In this document: one piece after another, positions 45,625-57,325 of the stretch | Layout: each line of letters begins with the position of its first letter | Position numbering within the stretch: the first letter of the stretch is position 1 | Source of the DNA: Beta vulgaris subsp. vulgaris | Lineage: Eukaryota > Streptophyta > Magnoliopsida > Caryophyllales > Amaranthaceae | Assembly (NCBI RefSeq): GCF_026745355.1 | Contig: NC_079202.1 | Location: 32,231,736 to 32,295,735, forward strand | Reading direction: 5' to 3' | Length of the DNA stretch: 64,000 nt | Translations under genes and position numbers: made by a program | The notes under the pieces: generated by a model | Told to the model about the DNA's origin: nothing | The model's input: only the letters and a program-made list of their open reading frames with translations | Database searches by the model: none

Positions 45625-46600
45625 CTTCTTTCCAACTTACGGCGTGCTCTGGAGCCTTTTCCTTCTGACCTGGAATACGGCTTCGTTCTTTCATCCCTGC
45701 GTCTCTGTGGGTAAACTTTTCGAATGTAGTCGGTATTCCTTTTTTTAGCCTCTAGATCTTCCTCCAGTCTTACATACGCTGAAGCCTTAGTTTGCACATA
45801 TTCGAAGGTTGAGTGGTGATATATGGTCAGCTCCTTGTACAATTTTGAGTTGGTCGGGAGTCCCTTGCGGAATGCTTCGACAATGGTCAGGACATCTGGA
45901 GTAACGATTTCCATCTTCTCTTTCAAGAACCTGCTTAAATATTCTCATAGTGTTTCCCCTGGCTTTTGATTAATTCGATAGAGGTCTCCTGACTGCTTGC
46001 AAACTATATGTTGAAAAGATCCACCAATTCCGCAGACAAGTCAATCCTCCCATTTGGTAAATTGATGAACCAATGATTAGTTAGTCTAGTGAATGTCATT
46101 CCAAATCCCTTACATAAACATGCCTCTCTTAACCCATTGGGTATCGGTGCCATCATCATTCTCTGTTTGTACTGATTAATATGATTTGTTGGGTTAGATG
46201 TCCTGCCGTACAACTTCATTGGAGGATTCGAGCATTTCTTAGGAATTTCCATAAGTGCAATGTGGTCGCCAAAGGGCGACTCAGCATAACTTCCTGTCGC
46301 TACCTTTTACATAGGTGGCTGCACCTCGGGGATGTTGGATATCATTGCCTACAACTGTGCTCCCGACGGAGAAGGTCTATTGACCCCGTTTGCTCTATGG
46401 TTTCATTGCTCGGAAATTGTGTCATCCCTGAAAAATAAGGGTTAGTAGTATAATTCAAGTGTTGGTTACTTACGTGATATCCGTCTTGTGGATGATTGAA
46501 CAATGGCGTGTTGTAAATGGTATTCGCTCCTTCTACCATTGACGCGATGATACTTGTCGCCACTGTCGTCATAGGTTGAGAATTGAACAAAAATCCGAAT
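45625..46600 (-). pseudogene. gag fragment of another Tat/Athila-like gypsy element
   Basis: Two frames (46004-46252 and 45625-45926) carry a retrotransposon-gag domain: HINQYKQRMM, EACLCKGFG, then AFRKGLPTNSKLYKEL, FEYVQTKASAYVRLEED. The distal frame ends with a Lys/Arg-rich tail. An additional frame 46342-46590 may be the N-terminal region. No pol follows to the left because the Tekay gag abuts it. Confidence 0.75.
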
Positions 46601-47138
46601 GATGGAATTGGATGGATGGCTGAATATACCTCCTAAGTACTTATGAGTCTACTAGAATGTCGTTGGCTCTGTTGTAGCAGTGACTTGGCCTCATCCACAT
46701 TGGCAAACTTGTCCCAACTATTGACGATACAAGCGGAAGATACCTCTGATTTACACTCGTGAAGACAGACGTCTCCCTTGACTTATGGAAGGTCATTGGC
46801 ATCGAGAGTTGTGATGATAACATTTGACTTGGTGGAGTCCACGAAATGTTGAATGGCATTGACGTCCTTGAAAGTGGACTTATGGAAGTGTCGAAACAAT
46901 GATAATAAACACATGTAGTGTTTGGCTTCACGTACAAGAATGAAGTCATCTTTCATAACTAGACGGTGAACCCTATTTCAATCCTAATAAAGACGAGTCT
47001 GTGGGAGGAGAAATGTCACTCTTTGCCGATTTGAAAACCAGTCCCGAGAACGATATAAGTGAAGATGGAAACAGTCAGAAAGCTGCAGCAAAGACTTTAG
47101 CTAAAATTTGTTGCAGTACTACAGAGTGGCGAGGTTAT
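46601..47138. other. Unclassified sequence between gag fragment and RNase H pseudogene
   Basis: No family recognised. A minus-strand open frame (46641-46949) lacks known motifs. It may be the upstream part of either neighbour. Confidence 0.3.
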
Positions 47139-47520
47139 TCAAATCAACATGGACGGGGAATGGAAAGTAAATGAAAAATCTGGCAGATGCGAGGCTGGTA
47201 TTGGATAGTCGTTGAAACTTGATAACAACACCCATTCCCACACACAACCCACCCTAGCAAACACCCAACTTCAGGTTATTTGGAGTGCCACAAAAGAAGC
47301 CCTAAAAATTAGAAGGGTTACAATCATGTGGATAGATTGTGAAGCTGCTGTCAAGGGCTTGATCAATCTAATGAAAGCCGATAAAGGTGTTTGAAGCGTC
47401 ATCGTGGACATCAGAAAAGTGGCGTCCTTTGAGTCATTCTTTTGCTTTCAAAATATCGATAGAGAATAAATCATAAAACCACAAGCTTGCAGTGGAGAGA
47501 CGAAAACTTTTTTTTTACTT
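47139..47520 (+). pseudogene. RNase H-like (RVT_3-type) domain pseudogene
   Basis: One frame, broken by a TAG at about 47207 and stops at its end, gives the order NMDGEWKVNEKSG (first Asp), ATKEALK (Glu), IDCEAAVKGL (second Asp) and a degraded INREQNHKAHK-like end. This is the D-E-D layout of the RNase H-like domain found in plant LINE-derived and stand-alone proteins. Origin from a LINE or from a host RNase H-like gene cannot be settled. Confidence 0.6.
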
Positions 47521-47590
47521 TTGTTCATGTTACTCAAAAAAGAAAATCTTACCTTAAAAAAATGGAATAAATAAAAAGTGCACTTTGAGA

Positions 47591-48599
47591 GCAAAGCGTG
47601 GATTATGCACTAGGGTGCACAATGCTCATTGTGCACCCAAAAAGAACATATCATTTATATAAAAGAACACAAACTTTTTTCAACAATTTTTCTACTTTTA
47701 AAAAGAACACACGACTTAAAATTAAAGAACGTGTAAATTTATATTTATGAAAGAAAAAAGGTTATAATGAAAAGAACATATAGTAAATGAACACCTACAC
47801 TTAAGTAAAATAACATATACTTTTTAAATTTAAATTTGAAAAAAGGAATCTTTAGTTGCAAAATTTAACGACGCAAATAACAATAATTTTTTAATATTAT
47901 AGACTGTAAAAATGATAAAATGACGTAGTTTAGAAAAGGGTGCACCATGCTCTACATGCACTTGGGTGCGTGTACTTATTTAAATGAACAAAGGTTATAA
48001 TGAAAAGAACATATAGTAAATGAAACATCTACCTTTATGATAAAAGAACATATACCTTTTAAATTTAAATTTGAAAAAATGAATCTTTAGTTGCAAAATT
48101 GAACGAAGCAAGTAACAATAATTTTTTAAAATTTAAACTTCATAAATGATAAAACGACGTAGTTTAGAAAAGGGTGCACCATGCTCTACATGCACTTGGG
48201 TGCATGTACTTATTTATGCACCCAAGTGCATGTAGAGCATGGTGCACCCTTTTCTAAACTACTTCATTTTATCATTTTTACAGTCTATAATATTAAAAAA
48301 ATTATTGTTATTTGCTTCGTTAAATTTTGCAACTAAAGTTTCCTTTTTTCAAATTTAAATTTAAAAAGTATATGTTATTTTACTTAAGTGTAGATGTTCA
48401 TTTACTATATATTCTTTTCCTTATCACCTTTGTTCTTTTATAAATATAAATTTACACGTTCTTTAATTTAAAGTCATGTGTTCTTTTTTAAAGTAGAAAA
48501 GTTGTTGAAAAAAAGTTGGTATTCTTTTATACAAATGGTATGTTCTTTTTAAGTGCACAATGAGCATTGTGCACCCTAATGCATAATCTATGCCTTGCC
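47591..48599. mobile_element. Foldback, Mutator-like non-autonomous element, 1009 bp
   Basis: The ends are GCAAAGCGTGGATTATGCA and the reversed GGCAAGGCATAGATTATGC, and long arms continue inward: left 47591-47985 matches 48210-48599 in reverse. An extra tandem partial copy (47986-48209) extends the left arm. The outer end also contains its own small palindrome (GTGCACAATG / CATTGTGCAC). Flanks ACTTTGAGA (47582-47590) and TCTTTGATA (48600-48608) agree at 7 of 9 bases, compatible with an aged 9-bp Mutator TSD. No coding sequence. Confidence 0.75.
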
Positions 48600-48608
48600 T
48601 CTTTGATA

Positions 48609-48779
48609 CAATCGAGCCATTTGAATAAAATTACGATTTTGTATCAAACAAAATTAACAAATCTTCTAGTGTTCTCCTGAACATTTGGCGTGAGCGTGAT
48701 AGCCTTTATGTCACTTCCTGAACAAGAAGTTTCGCATTTGCCTTCACCCCAAATTACCGTCTCCTCTCTTCTCTCTAAG
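48609..48779 (+). promoter_or_regulatory. Promoter-proximal region and 5' UTR exon of the rhomboid gene
   Basis: A CT-rich stretch (CTCCTCTCTTCTCTCTAAG) ends in a good splice donor, AAG/GTACGC at 48779/48780, typical of a plant leader exon. No clear TATA box is seen. The transcription start is not defined; the acceptor of this leader intron is one of the AG sites at 49379-49380 or 49448-49449. Confidence 0.5.
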
Positions 48780-49475
48780 GTACGCATAATGCTTCAATTC
48801 CCCTATTTTTCTTATATCAATTATCTTAACAACATAATCATCATTCATCACTCATCATTTCCATTTCCAAGCTTCAACTAGCCACTAAATTTGCTTTAAT
48901 TTCAGGCCCAAATTTATGAAACAAATTGTATTCTATATTAATACTGTGCTGTTTTACTTTCTGTTGAAACAAATTTAGGGTTTTAATAGCTTCATTGGGT
49001 TTTGTTTTTCTTATTTTTATTAGTTTATGAATGATGGGTTTTCTTTCTGTTCTTTTTTTAATCAAAAATAATCTCATTATGTTGTCTAGATGTATCAAAC
49101 TGCTGTGTAATTCTTCATTAATCCCCGTATTATAAATTGGTTTTTATCCTTTTCAATGTATAATGAAGTATATATTTTATTTGGAGCAACTAGCAAGGGT
49201 TTTAATTTGTAGAAGTTTGGTGTGGAATTTTTTACAAGTTGATGTGAATTCATCTGTATATGATCTGCATTTGCTGTTATATTAATGCGTTTGTGTTGCG
49301 GTTTTTACAATGAGGACGATATTATGTGAACATCTTCCTAAATTTTCACATTGACTGTATCTGTATGCTGTCAATATATAGGTTTATAAGTGATTGGTGG
49401 AAACTGGAGAGGGAAGAGGAAAGAAAACTTAAAACTCAATATTGATCAGGTTACCCCCCAAAGTTAGATAGAGAG

Positions 49476-49685
49476 ATGGATTTAGGTGGAAGAAGGGTAT
49501 CGAGAGGTATGCTGCCTCTATTGGCTTTGCATACCGCGAGCGAGTATTATAGACTTGAGAGAAAACCTCCGGTGACGGCTGGACTGTTGGCTGCCAATAC
49601 TCTCATCTATTTGAGGCCGACTTTTCTTGAATCTATCCTCCCTAATATTAATGCGGTTTGGTTCAATTCGTACCTAATCCTTAAG
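49476..49685 (+). CDS. RBL14: Rhomboid-like protease with RanBP2 zinc finger, coding exon 1
   Basis: The exon encodes residues 1-70, starting MDLGGRRVSRGMLPLLALHT and ending SYLILK, then the donor GTACGC at 49686. The ATG is chosen as the first in the frame and because the short charged N-terminus before the first hydrophobic helix fits RBL14-type proteins. The donor is in phase 0, matching the acceptor at 54112/54113. The name is by resemblance to Arabidopsis RBL14 (rhomboid plus C-terminal RanBP2 finger), recognised from domain layout, not from a search. Confidence 0.85.
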
Positions 49686-52600
49686 GTACGCCATTTTATT
49701 GATTATGAATTTCTTTCTTGTATTGCTGTTTATCATGCAACCCCTCCCTACCCCAGCAAGAACACCTTTAGCGGTTTTGCTTTTATATGATCTGCTGCTT
49801 AACTTTATCTTGATGGTCTTGAAGCTTGGATGCTTATCATTGATACTAACTTTAGTTTAATCCAACATAAACACTAGTCTCGTCCACTTTTGTTGTGTCC
49901 ATTGGAGAAATTATTAAAATGACTGAATGGCTGTTATTGCTTGTTATTGCTTTTGACATGTAAGATTCATAGGGGTTTTAAGTTGAGACTTATTGAGATG
50001 GGTTTTCATGGACATGACCATGGGATTTAATGGTGAGGGATACAACATATAACTTTCTTATAAGCTTTTTGTCATTTAGAAACTGAGATGAGAGCGCCAA
50101 GTATAGTCGCCAACTTGTATGAACTATGAAGGAATTAAAGCAACCAACAAGTCTAAAGACTCCTGGAGGAAAATTCAAAACTTTAGTCAAGTCTTGTAAT
50201 TCATTTTATCTTTTTCACTCTTTGAAAGAGTTTCATTGCTTTATCTATAGGCTTGACCATCTATAATTAATCAGGATATACAATGACAGAAACTGAAAGT
50301 GACTACTAGTAGTTAACTACCTCTTAATAATGAGGATCATGGGTTGTTATTACTTATTACAATACGTAATATTAGTTGGGTGGTGACTTCTACTTGTAAG
50401 AAGGGGGTGCTCTCTAAAAAATAGGTGACAGACCCATAACTATTAGCAAGCTGGTAGTTGTATGTCACCTACTTCTGATAGGTGGCTACCAAGTGATAGT
50501 GTGAGGTGGTTATGCCAGGAACAGGGGGAACTTATTATTAACCCCTACGGTGTAGGACACGCACATATCATCCCCTCTTTCCATACAAGAGAGAAAAAGA
50601 AAGAAAGAAAAATAATGATTGGTTCCTCTGCTCCCTTTATTCCTTTCTCCTCGATGTTGCTTTTGTCATTTTTATTACAATAAGGTAATTTGCTTTCTAG
50701 CGTTTGCACTAAGGATCTAACTAAAATCAAATTAGATTTTAAAAAATGATTGATTTGCTTATTAGCAGGATTACAAGCATACTTGGTGCTTGTTCTCTAC
50801 GGTGGCAAATTGCTCCGTTGCTTATTGTTGCCCATGTGTAGGACCGAGAGTACTTGCTTATGCATCTTCTTTGAATGCTAGGTCATTGGAGGTTGAGGAT
50901 TTTTTTGGGATTCGTTATCAGCTGTACATTCGAGTCTTTTATTGTTTGAGCCTTGTTGATGATGAGAAATATGGGGTCTGCTTTCGCTCAAGCTGCTAAG
51001 TGATATATTAGAATTTGGACTATGCTAAAAATTTCTGTGCCAAAAATAAAACTTTCTTAAATTTGTGGCACGTATGTCTTGGAATAATCACCACTAACTT
51101 GACATAGATGTTATGTATTCCTTTCAACCATAGGAATTCAAGGATCGTTTAGGAAGAGAAATGAGAATCATTAACCTGGAAAATACCTTAAATATGTACA
51201 CTCAGCGACCCAGTCTCACTTTTGGCAATCTTTCTAAAGGAAAGATGAGGCCATGTGCATTGTCTATAATACGTCTATGTATTAGTGAGATAGGGTGGGG
51301 GTAATTAAGTGGGCTATGTGGGAAGATTAAGGGGTGTAAACTTAGGCTAAAGTGACCCTAGATGGACTAGGGCTTTTAAATTCATCAGGACTAAATATTG
51401 AGGTAATATAAATCAAAGGCTGCATATATAGCTATTTCTTCAGATGAATCTTCAGAATGACTAAATATTGAGATGTAGAGGAATATAAATCAAAGGCTTC
51501 ATATATAGCTATTTCTTGAGATGAATCTATCTTATTTCAGAAGATATTTCACATATGTATATATATGTGTATGTATATATATATATATATATTGCCAGTT
51601 CTTTGCCGTAACCGTATCTTGAAATGAAATTTTACTTTTTTTTTTCCGTCCCCATCCTTGTATCCATATGTGTCCTCGTTTTTGCCTTCATGCTTACATA
51701 GATTTGTAAAGCCTAGACGAAATGCAAAAATTTAAAATAGAATAGATCACAAAGTAATTTGTCGATGACAACTGAACAATGCAAGTTTCCACCTGAATCT
51801 TGTAACCCCTTGCTAATCTTGACCTTCATTTAGCCTCTTGATCTGCTTCATCATTTCAGCATGTACCTGCAAGTACACTGATGGAGGATTATAATGCTTC
51901 ATCATGCTCAATGGACTGGAATGGTGAAGCATGCTTGTCCATGGAAACTTATGTTTGGAATTCTTATTCTTTTTATTATTTGAGTTAAAGATAGGGAATG
52001 GTCGATGTAATTGGTATTGGGGGGATGTATGGAGAGGGTAGTGACCTTTCTTTGTTTATTTTTCACACTTCATGATGCCCGTTTATCTTCCTTCCATATC
52101 CTTTGAATCTTCTAAAATGGTATAGCAACAATAGGAAAATAGAGAAGCTTACTTCCGTGTTTGAGGTTCTGGCTCTTGAATTATCTATGGTCCAAGATTT
52201 CGTGGTGCAGATGGGTGATTAGTCTGGGACCCATTTATGCAAATCTTCCTTGGTCATCTTTGCTAGCATGTTATCCCCATTTTTCAGTAGACAACTTTGT
52301 TTGGAAGACTATATTGCACTTGTGATGAGAGCTTTGGTATGGATAGTAGCTTTGGGTGGGATTAATAATTGGGGATTTTCCATTTTGGTGCCTTAAGGTA
52401 TGGCAAGCACTCTAGTGCCTCTTTTGCATACTTCCACTTTGTTGACCTCTTTGGTGGTTTGACCCTATCCATGTTTAAAATTTCCGTTGAAAATGACATG
52501 TCATTCTTTAAAATCAGATTTAGCATTTTGATGCATTTAATTACGTTTTACAAATTAATTTTATCAGATTTTTTATGATTTTAGCAACTTCTAATAATTT

Positions 52601-54112
52601 TTAAGTTTTAAAACTTTATGTGTTTCTACGTATTATACTTTTAGCAATTTGTATTATTATAAAGTATATGAATTTAGCAGCTATATAAATTCCAAATACT
52701 TAAGTTTGTGAAAACTTTTACTTTGTTCTTTTTTGCGTTACAAAAATTTGATATTTACATACTCTTCTTTGATCATCTTTGTGATTTTGTTAGAGTTGTC
52801 TCAATATGTATTTGCTATTTACAAGATATGAATTCTTTATAGTTTTTACTTGAAAATAATTAAAATATTAATTGTCAAAGTATGGCACTGCCAAGTTGAT
52901 ATATTTTCATCGTTCTTTCTCACTAATATAATAAGATAAAATATTACAATGTGTGATTTTGTTAAATTTATTTCAATAGGTATTTTCATAATATCAAGTT
53001 TTATGAATGAATACATAACTGAAAATATGAATGGTCAAAGATTGGTCTTGACCGTGAATAAGCAAACGCAGGAAGTAAAAAGAGGAGTATGTAAGGTACG
53101 TAATGCCATTTTTTAATTGACAATTGTCACGGCATCAGTGTCTGATTTTAAATTGAAATTGTTTATATAATCTTAAGTCACTAAAATATGCAAAATACAG
53201 GAACTAAAGTGAACTTTGTCAATACCTATAGGCACCGAAATAAAAGCTTTCCATACCACAGGTCATTCTAATAATCGCTGCGCTCCTGATTTGAAATGTA
53301 GCCTGATGGGGCATGCATCAGAGTACACTTTGCGACTAAATGATCTGCATGAGTAAATGGACCTCAATTGTCTTGCCTGTCTGATTCTAGTTGCATTATC
53401 TCATAATTTTGAAGATTGCTAGCGCCTTTACCAACTGGGATGAAGGCTCAAAGGGATAAGGGAGATCAGATATCCATGAGAATGAAATTGGGGATGCAAG
53501 GGAAGGCGAAAGTTTCAAATCATATGACCAGTTTCTGTCTTGAGCTGGCTATTCAATAGATGCTGTTTTCTCTGTCTCTCTGTTTCTCTCTCTCTTTTCT
53601 AATCTGTCCTTATCTTAGATCTGGACTCGTTTTGAAGGAGATTTTGACCCATTGAGGAAGTGGATACTAGTTTGAAATTCAGTCAACCATCAGAGCAATT
53701 TTTGAAATACTTTTAACTCCATCAGGATTTCCAGTAGCAAATTGTTTGGTTATAATAATACTTTCTCCTCCCCAATTTTAGGTCTTCAAACCTGACGTTC
53801 TCCTTCTCTCAACTTTAATATGTCAACACTTACCAAATAAAGATCTGAAAATTTGTTGCTGCTGAGAAATGCATCCAGCTACAGCTACTTGGTGTTCACA
53901 TGATTTATCTATTTATGTGTATGCATGGGTAAGACAATTGCATGGGATACAACTTGGTTTTCTGGATTCTATATTTTGCCAAGATGTGTGGTTTCAATTT
54001 AAGCTTAAGCTTCTACATCTATTAAATTTAGATGTTACCATTAGGCTAGTTTTTTTAATCTATTATACTAACATTTTGATATACTTTCAATTTTCTTTCC
54101 TTCTCTTAACAG
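49686..54112 (+). other. 4.4-kb intron of the rhomboid gene
   Basis: Begins GTACGC and ends TTCTCTTAACAG. It is AT-rich with no supported gene inside. It contains an imperfect tandem duplication of about 75 bp (51388-51530), a TA/TG microsatellite (51550-51592) and a probable decayed MITE (about 52770-53100). Its size suggests growth by insertions. Confidence 0.8.
52770..53100. mobile_element. Decayed mariner-type MITE in the intron
   Basis: Phrases such as TTTGTGATTTTGTTAGAGTTG, in part, and AATGGTCAAAGATTGGTCTTG, in part, recall the interior of Stowaway/mariner MITEs, and similar text recurs at 56100-56260 and 57400-57490. Terminal repeats are not clear here. Confidence 0.35.
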
Positions 54113-54874
54113 CATAAGGATCTTAAACGCTTCTTCTTGTCGCCATTTTATCACATGAATGAATCTCACTTGGTTTACAACATGTTATCTCTTCTATGGA
54201 AGGGGATTCAATTGGAGACTTCAATGGGAAGCATTGAATTTGCCTCCATGGTTGCTGCATTACTCACCATGTCACAGGGAATGACCTTACTATTGTCAAA
54301 GTCGCTCCTGCTATTCAACTATGAGAAAGCATATTACTCCGAATACGCAGTGGGATTTTCTGGTGTCCTCTTTGCTATGAAAGTTGTGCTTAATGCACAG
54401 ACTGATGATTACACCTTTGTACATGGTGTTCTTGTACCTTCACGTCATGCTGCATGGGCCGAGCTGATTCTCATCCAGTTGTTTGTACCAGATGTCTCAT
54501 TTCTCGGTCATCTTGGTGGGATATTGGCCGGGATGCTCTATCTGCACTTAAAGAGATCATATTCAGGCCCTAACCCTATGAGATCCATCATTAGAAGTCT
54601 TTCCGGTGTATTTAGCTGGCCTTTGAGGCTTGTCCAGGGCTTGTTTCGGCCAAGAAGGTATTCTGGCAGGGGAACTGTTGGTAGAGGAGAGACAAGAGGC
54701 ATTATGGCTGGAGTATGGAGATGTCCTGATTGTACATTTGATAACTCAGGTTTGTTGTCTGTCTGTGAGATGTGTGGGACTGGTAGAGATGGGAGTGACT
54801 TCTCGTCGAATCTGCAGGGCGATCTTTCTCTAGATGAGTTGCGGCGTAGGAGGATTGAAAGATTTAGCAGGTAA
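54113..54874 (+). CDS. RBL14: Rhomboid-like protease with RanBP2 zinc finger, coding exon 2
   Basis: The exon encodes residues 71-323 and ends at TAA 54872-54874. Catalytic features of rhomboid proteases are present: H89 and N93 in HLVYNM (oxyanion region), the serine S153 in GFSG, and H203 in LGHLGGI. Several hydrophobic segments (residues about 110-220) form the membrane core. A basic linker (about 225-265) precedes a RanBP2-type finger: W272, C274, C277, C288, C291 with the conserved Asn after CxxC. All active residues are kept, so it should be a working intramembrane serine protease. The location is unknown; the relative is annotated mitochondrial. The stop overlaps a perfect splice donor (AGCAG/GTAAGT at 54870/54871), so a further exon is possible in some transcripts. 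Confidence 0.88.
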   Translation, partial: HKDLKRFFLSPFYHMNESHLVYNMLSLLWKGIQLETSMGSIEFASMVAALLTMSQGMTLLLSKSLLLFNYEKAYYSEYAVGFSGVLFAMKVVLNAQTDDYTFVHGVLVPSRHAAWAELILIQLFVPDVSFLGHLGGILAGMLYLHLKRSYSGPNPMRSIIRSLSGVFSWPLRLVQGLFRPRRYSGRGTVGRGETRGIMAGVWRCPDCTFDNSGLLSVCEMCGTGRDGSDFSSNLQGDLSLDELRRRRIERFSR

Positions 54875-55671
54875 GTTTCCCGGTGGGTTCCTTGGACAAA
54901 AACTTGGATATGGAAACTTGCAGACTTCCTACGAGTGATTTTCAGTTTCGATGTTGCTTAGTCATCCCATGGTCTAATGTCTGAGGTTGGAACTTTGGTA
55001 GAGATTCCTAATGGACGTCTGTAAATACAAAATTCACTTTGGTTGATACATGGATAAAAGCACGTTATTTTGTATCACTAATGAAATAGTAGAATAGTTC
55101 GTTACAGTTATCTGTTATGCTCATAACATTCCAGGAGAGGACATAGATGCCTTTAACAGCATATTTGGTAGTTGGTTATAAATAGGGTTAACAGGATAAA
55201 TTTCTTTGTAAATTTGTGAAGAAAATTATTGTTCATTGTTATGGTAAAGTTAATTTATCCTAAAGTGTATTTTTATTCTTAAATTTTCATTATTACCCAA
55301 TACTATCTTGTAGGTGGTGATCAGTGTTAATTAAAATTGCTTCTCCTTGGAGAAAAAACACAAGTTTAGAGGTGATTGCTTCTGCATGAAGAAAAAAAAT
55401 ACAAACTTGGTAGTTTAAATTGTCTTCCCATGGAGATTTTAAGGTGCTTTCCTTGTGATATTACAATAAAAATTCATTTCCATTACCACCATTTATTTGC
55501 GACTACAAAGCGGGTTGTGTAGTGAACTTAAGTAAAGTGGAGCTTACCAACTTTTGCGAAAAGGAAAATTTGAGAAGTGCGTCCTATGCATGGCAATTAC
55601 GGGTATGCTCCTGCCTCTTTGGTGACTCCTGTTCGAGGTCCCTACTAAAATCAGTACCCTTCTATCTTATA
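54875..55671 (+). other. 3' flank of the rhomboid gene
   Basis: Non-coding. One AATAAA lies at 55465-55470, about 590 bp after the stop; a nearer poly(A) signal is not obvious. The 3' UTR end is undefined. Confidence 0.35.
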
Positions 55672-56015
55672 CTCCCTCCGTCCCAAAATATAGTTCCCAT
55701 TTCTATTTTGGGTGTCCCAAAATATAGTTCCCATTTTCATATTTAGTTCCACATTTTCCCGTAATTTGTCTAGAAAAACCGTGTCCCATCATTTATTTTC
55801 TTCTTGAAATTTGTTTTTTCCTTTGTTTATTCAACCAAAATGTTACAATTAATGCTCTTTCACCAATTATTCTCCACTCTCTCTCTTAAAATCATCTTTT
55901 CCCATACAATGTTTATTTAAATAAACAAAAAATCTTTACTATCCCTCTTAGATTCTACTTGCATAAATTACCTTGAAAAAAGGGAAATGGGAACTATATT
56001 TTGGGACGGAGGGAG
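55672..56015. mobile_element. Stowaway (Tc1/mariner) MITE, 344 bp
   Basis: Perfectly matching ends CTCCCTCCGTCCCAAAATAT (right end reversed), flanked by TA on both sides (55670-55671 and 56016-56017). The left TIR motif is partly duplicated near 55710. Non-coding AT-rich interior. Confidence 0.92.
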
Positions 56016-56019
56016 TAAT

Positions 56020-56262
56020 ATAGTTTATTTCATTTTTTGTGGGTAAAACTTTTAAATATTTAACCAAATCTTCTCAATAATATATGCCAAAAAAAACATA
56101 TTTGTATTGGATCTTGTTCGATTTGTCTCAATGTGTAGTTTCATAATATAAACTTTAAAATCTTTGATTAATAAGTAATTGAAGATATCGAAGGTCAAAT
56201 GTTCGTCTTGAGACCGTGTATAAAAAAAACAAGCACTATATTATGGGACGGAAGGAGTATAC
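56020..56262. mobile_element. Truncated Stowaway-like MITE (right end only)
   Basis: Ends ATTATGGGACGGAAGGAGTA, a reversed Stowaway terminus, preceded by the usual interior text GAAGATATCGAAGGTCAAAT. No matching left end; it abuts the preceding MITE. Confidence 0.6.
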
Positions 56263-57052
56263 ATGCAGACATGCTCTTCCGCGACACTTTTTCTGGTAGA
56301 ATTTACTTGATTTAAAAGGTTTTCTCTGTATTACTCTTTTTTTTTTCGTGTTGTTATTTAGTGATATTTAACTAAAACCGCCAGTATTTTATATAAATTA
56401 TGTATTTTGTTTGTCTCAAAAAATATAATTTTTTTTTGACATGAAAACATTTGTGTTTTTAGGTTGTACTATCGTGGAATTGTGCTTTTTCTGGTTCCAC
56501 TATGATGGGGTGCCGGGTGGAACTGATAAAAAGGACGCTCCTATTGTAAAATGTGCAACTTTTTTTGGTCAAATGAAGAGATCGAAGAGGAAGAAGAAAG
56601 AAGAAGAGTGGAGAGGAGGAGGAAAAGTAGAGGGAAAAGAGGAGAGGAGAAGGAAAAGGTAGTGGGAAAAGTGGAGGAGGAAGAGCGGGTGACAGTGGTG
56701 TTGGTTAGATTTTAACATTAAAAAATTAGGATAAAATATCATATGATTGACATTCAGTTAATAAGGACAACGAATAGTATCACACCTTTTCTAATAGATG
56801 TTTCTATTGCTTTTTCTTAGTCAAATCTTGTGATTTTTTACATTAAATTTCACCAATGTAAATAAATAAATATGAGATATTGTTAAATTCATCTTTTTGC
56901 GTTCATTTTAAGTATTTTTAAATCTTTTATATTGTTAGTTATGTGTTGCATGTCGATTGGGAGGAGGAGTGCATGTAGTTAGGCAAGCACCATGAAGGCA
57001 AATTGCAGAAGTGAAAAACAATATTCTAGATATTCATTTACTTTCTCAAATA
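56263..57052. other. Unclassified intergenic sequence
   Basis: AT-rich with T- and GA-rich tracts. An open frame at 56441-56662 is Lys/Glu-rich low-complexity at its end and is not supported as a gene. Text near 56874-56945 resembles a MITE interior. Confidence 0.4.
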
Positions 57053-57325
57053 CTTCCTCCGTTCTTCTAAGTTATTTCCTCTTTAGGTTTACATATGTTC
57101 CTCTAAGATATTTCTTCTTGTACTTTGTTTCTTAATTGGTAAATTTTTGTTCCCTATTCAAAATACTTTATTCACTTGTTGGATCCACATAATTTTACAC
57201 TATCTCACAATCATATTTTCTCTCCTATTTAAATAAACAAAAAGGGTTCATTATCACACATTCTCTCTTTCTTACCTTGGTATTTGTAGGAACTCTAACA
57301 AGAACGAACTTAGAAGGAAGGAGAG
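57053..57325. mobile_element. Possible Stowaway-like MITE
   Basis: Starts CTTCCTCCGTTCTTCTAAG next to TA, and ends with an imperfect inverse (AACTTAGAAGGAAGGAG). The ends align with small gaps, so the assignment is moderate. Further MITE-like interior text follows at 57340-57490. Confidence 0.45.

Noticed and set aside
46641..46949. Minus-strand 102-codon frame
   Set aside because: No motif is recognised, and a gag or protease assignment could not be supported.
56441..56662. 73-codon frame ending in a Lys/Glu/Arg-rich tail
   Set aside because: The tail is a purine-rich simple sequence, and no family is recognised.
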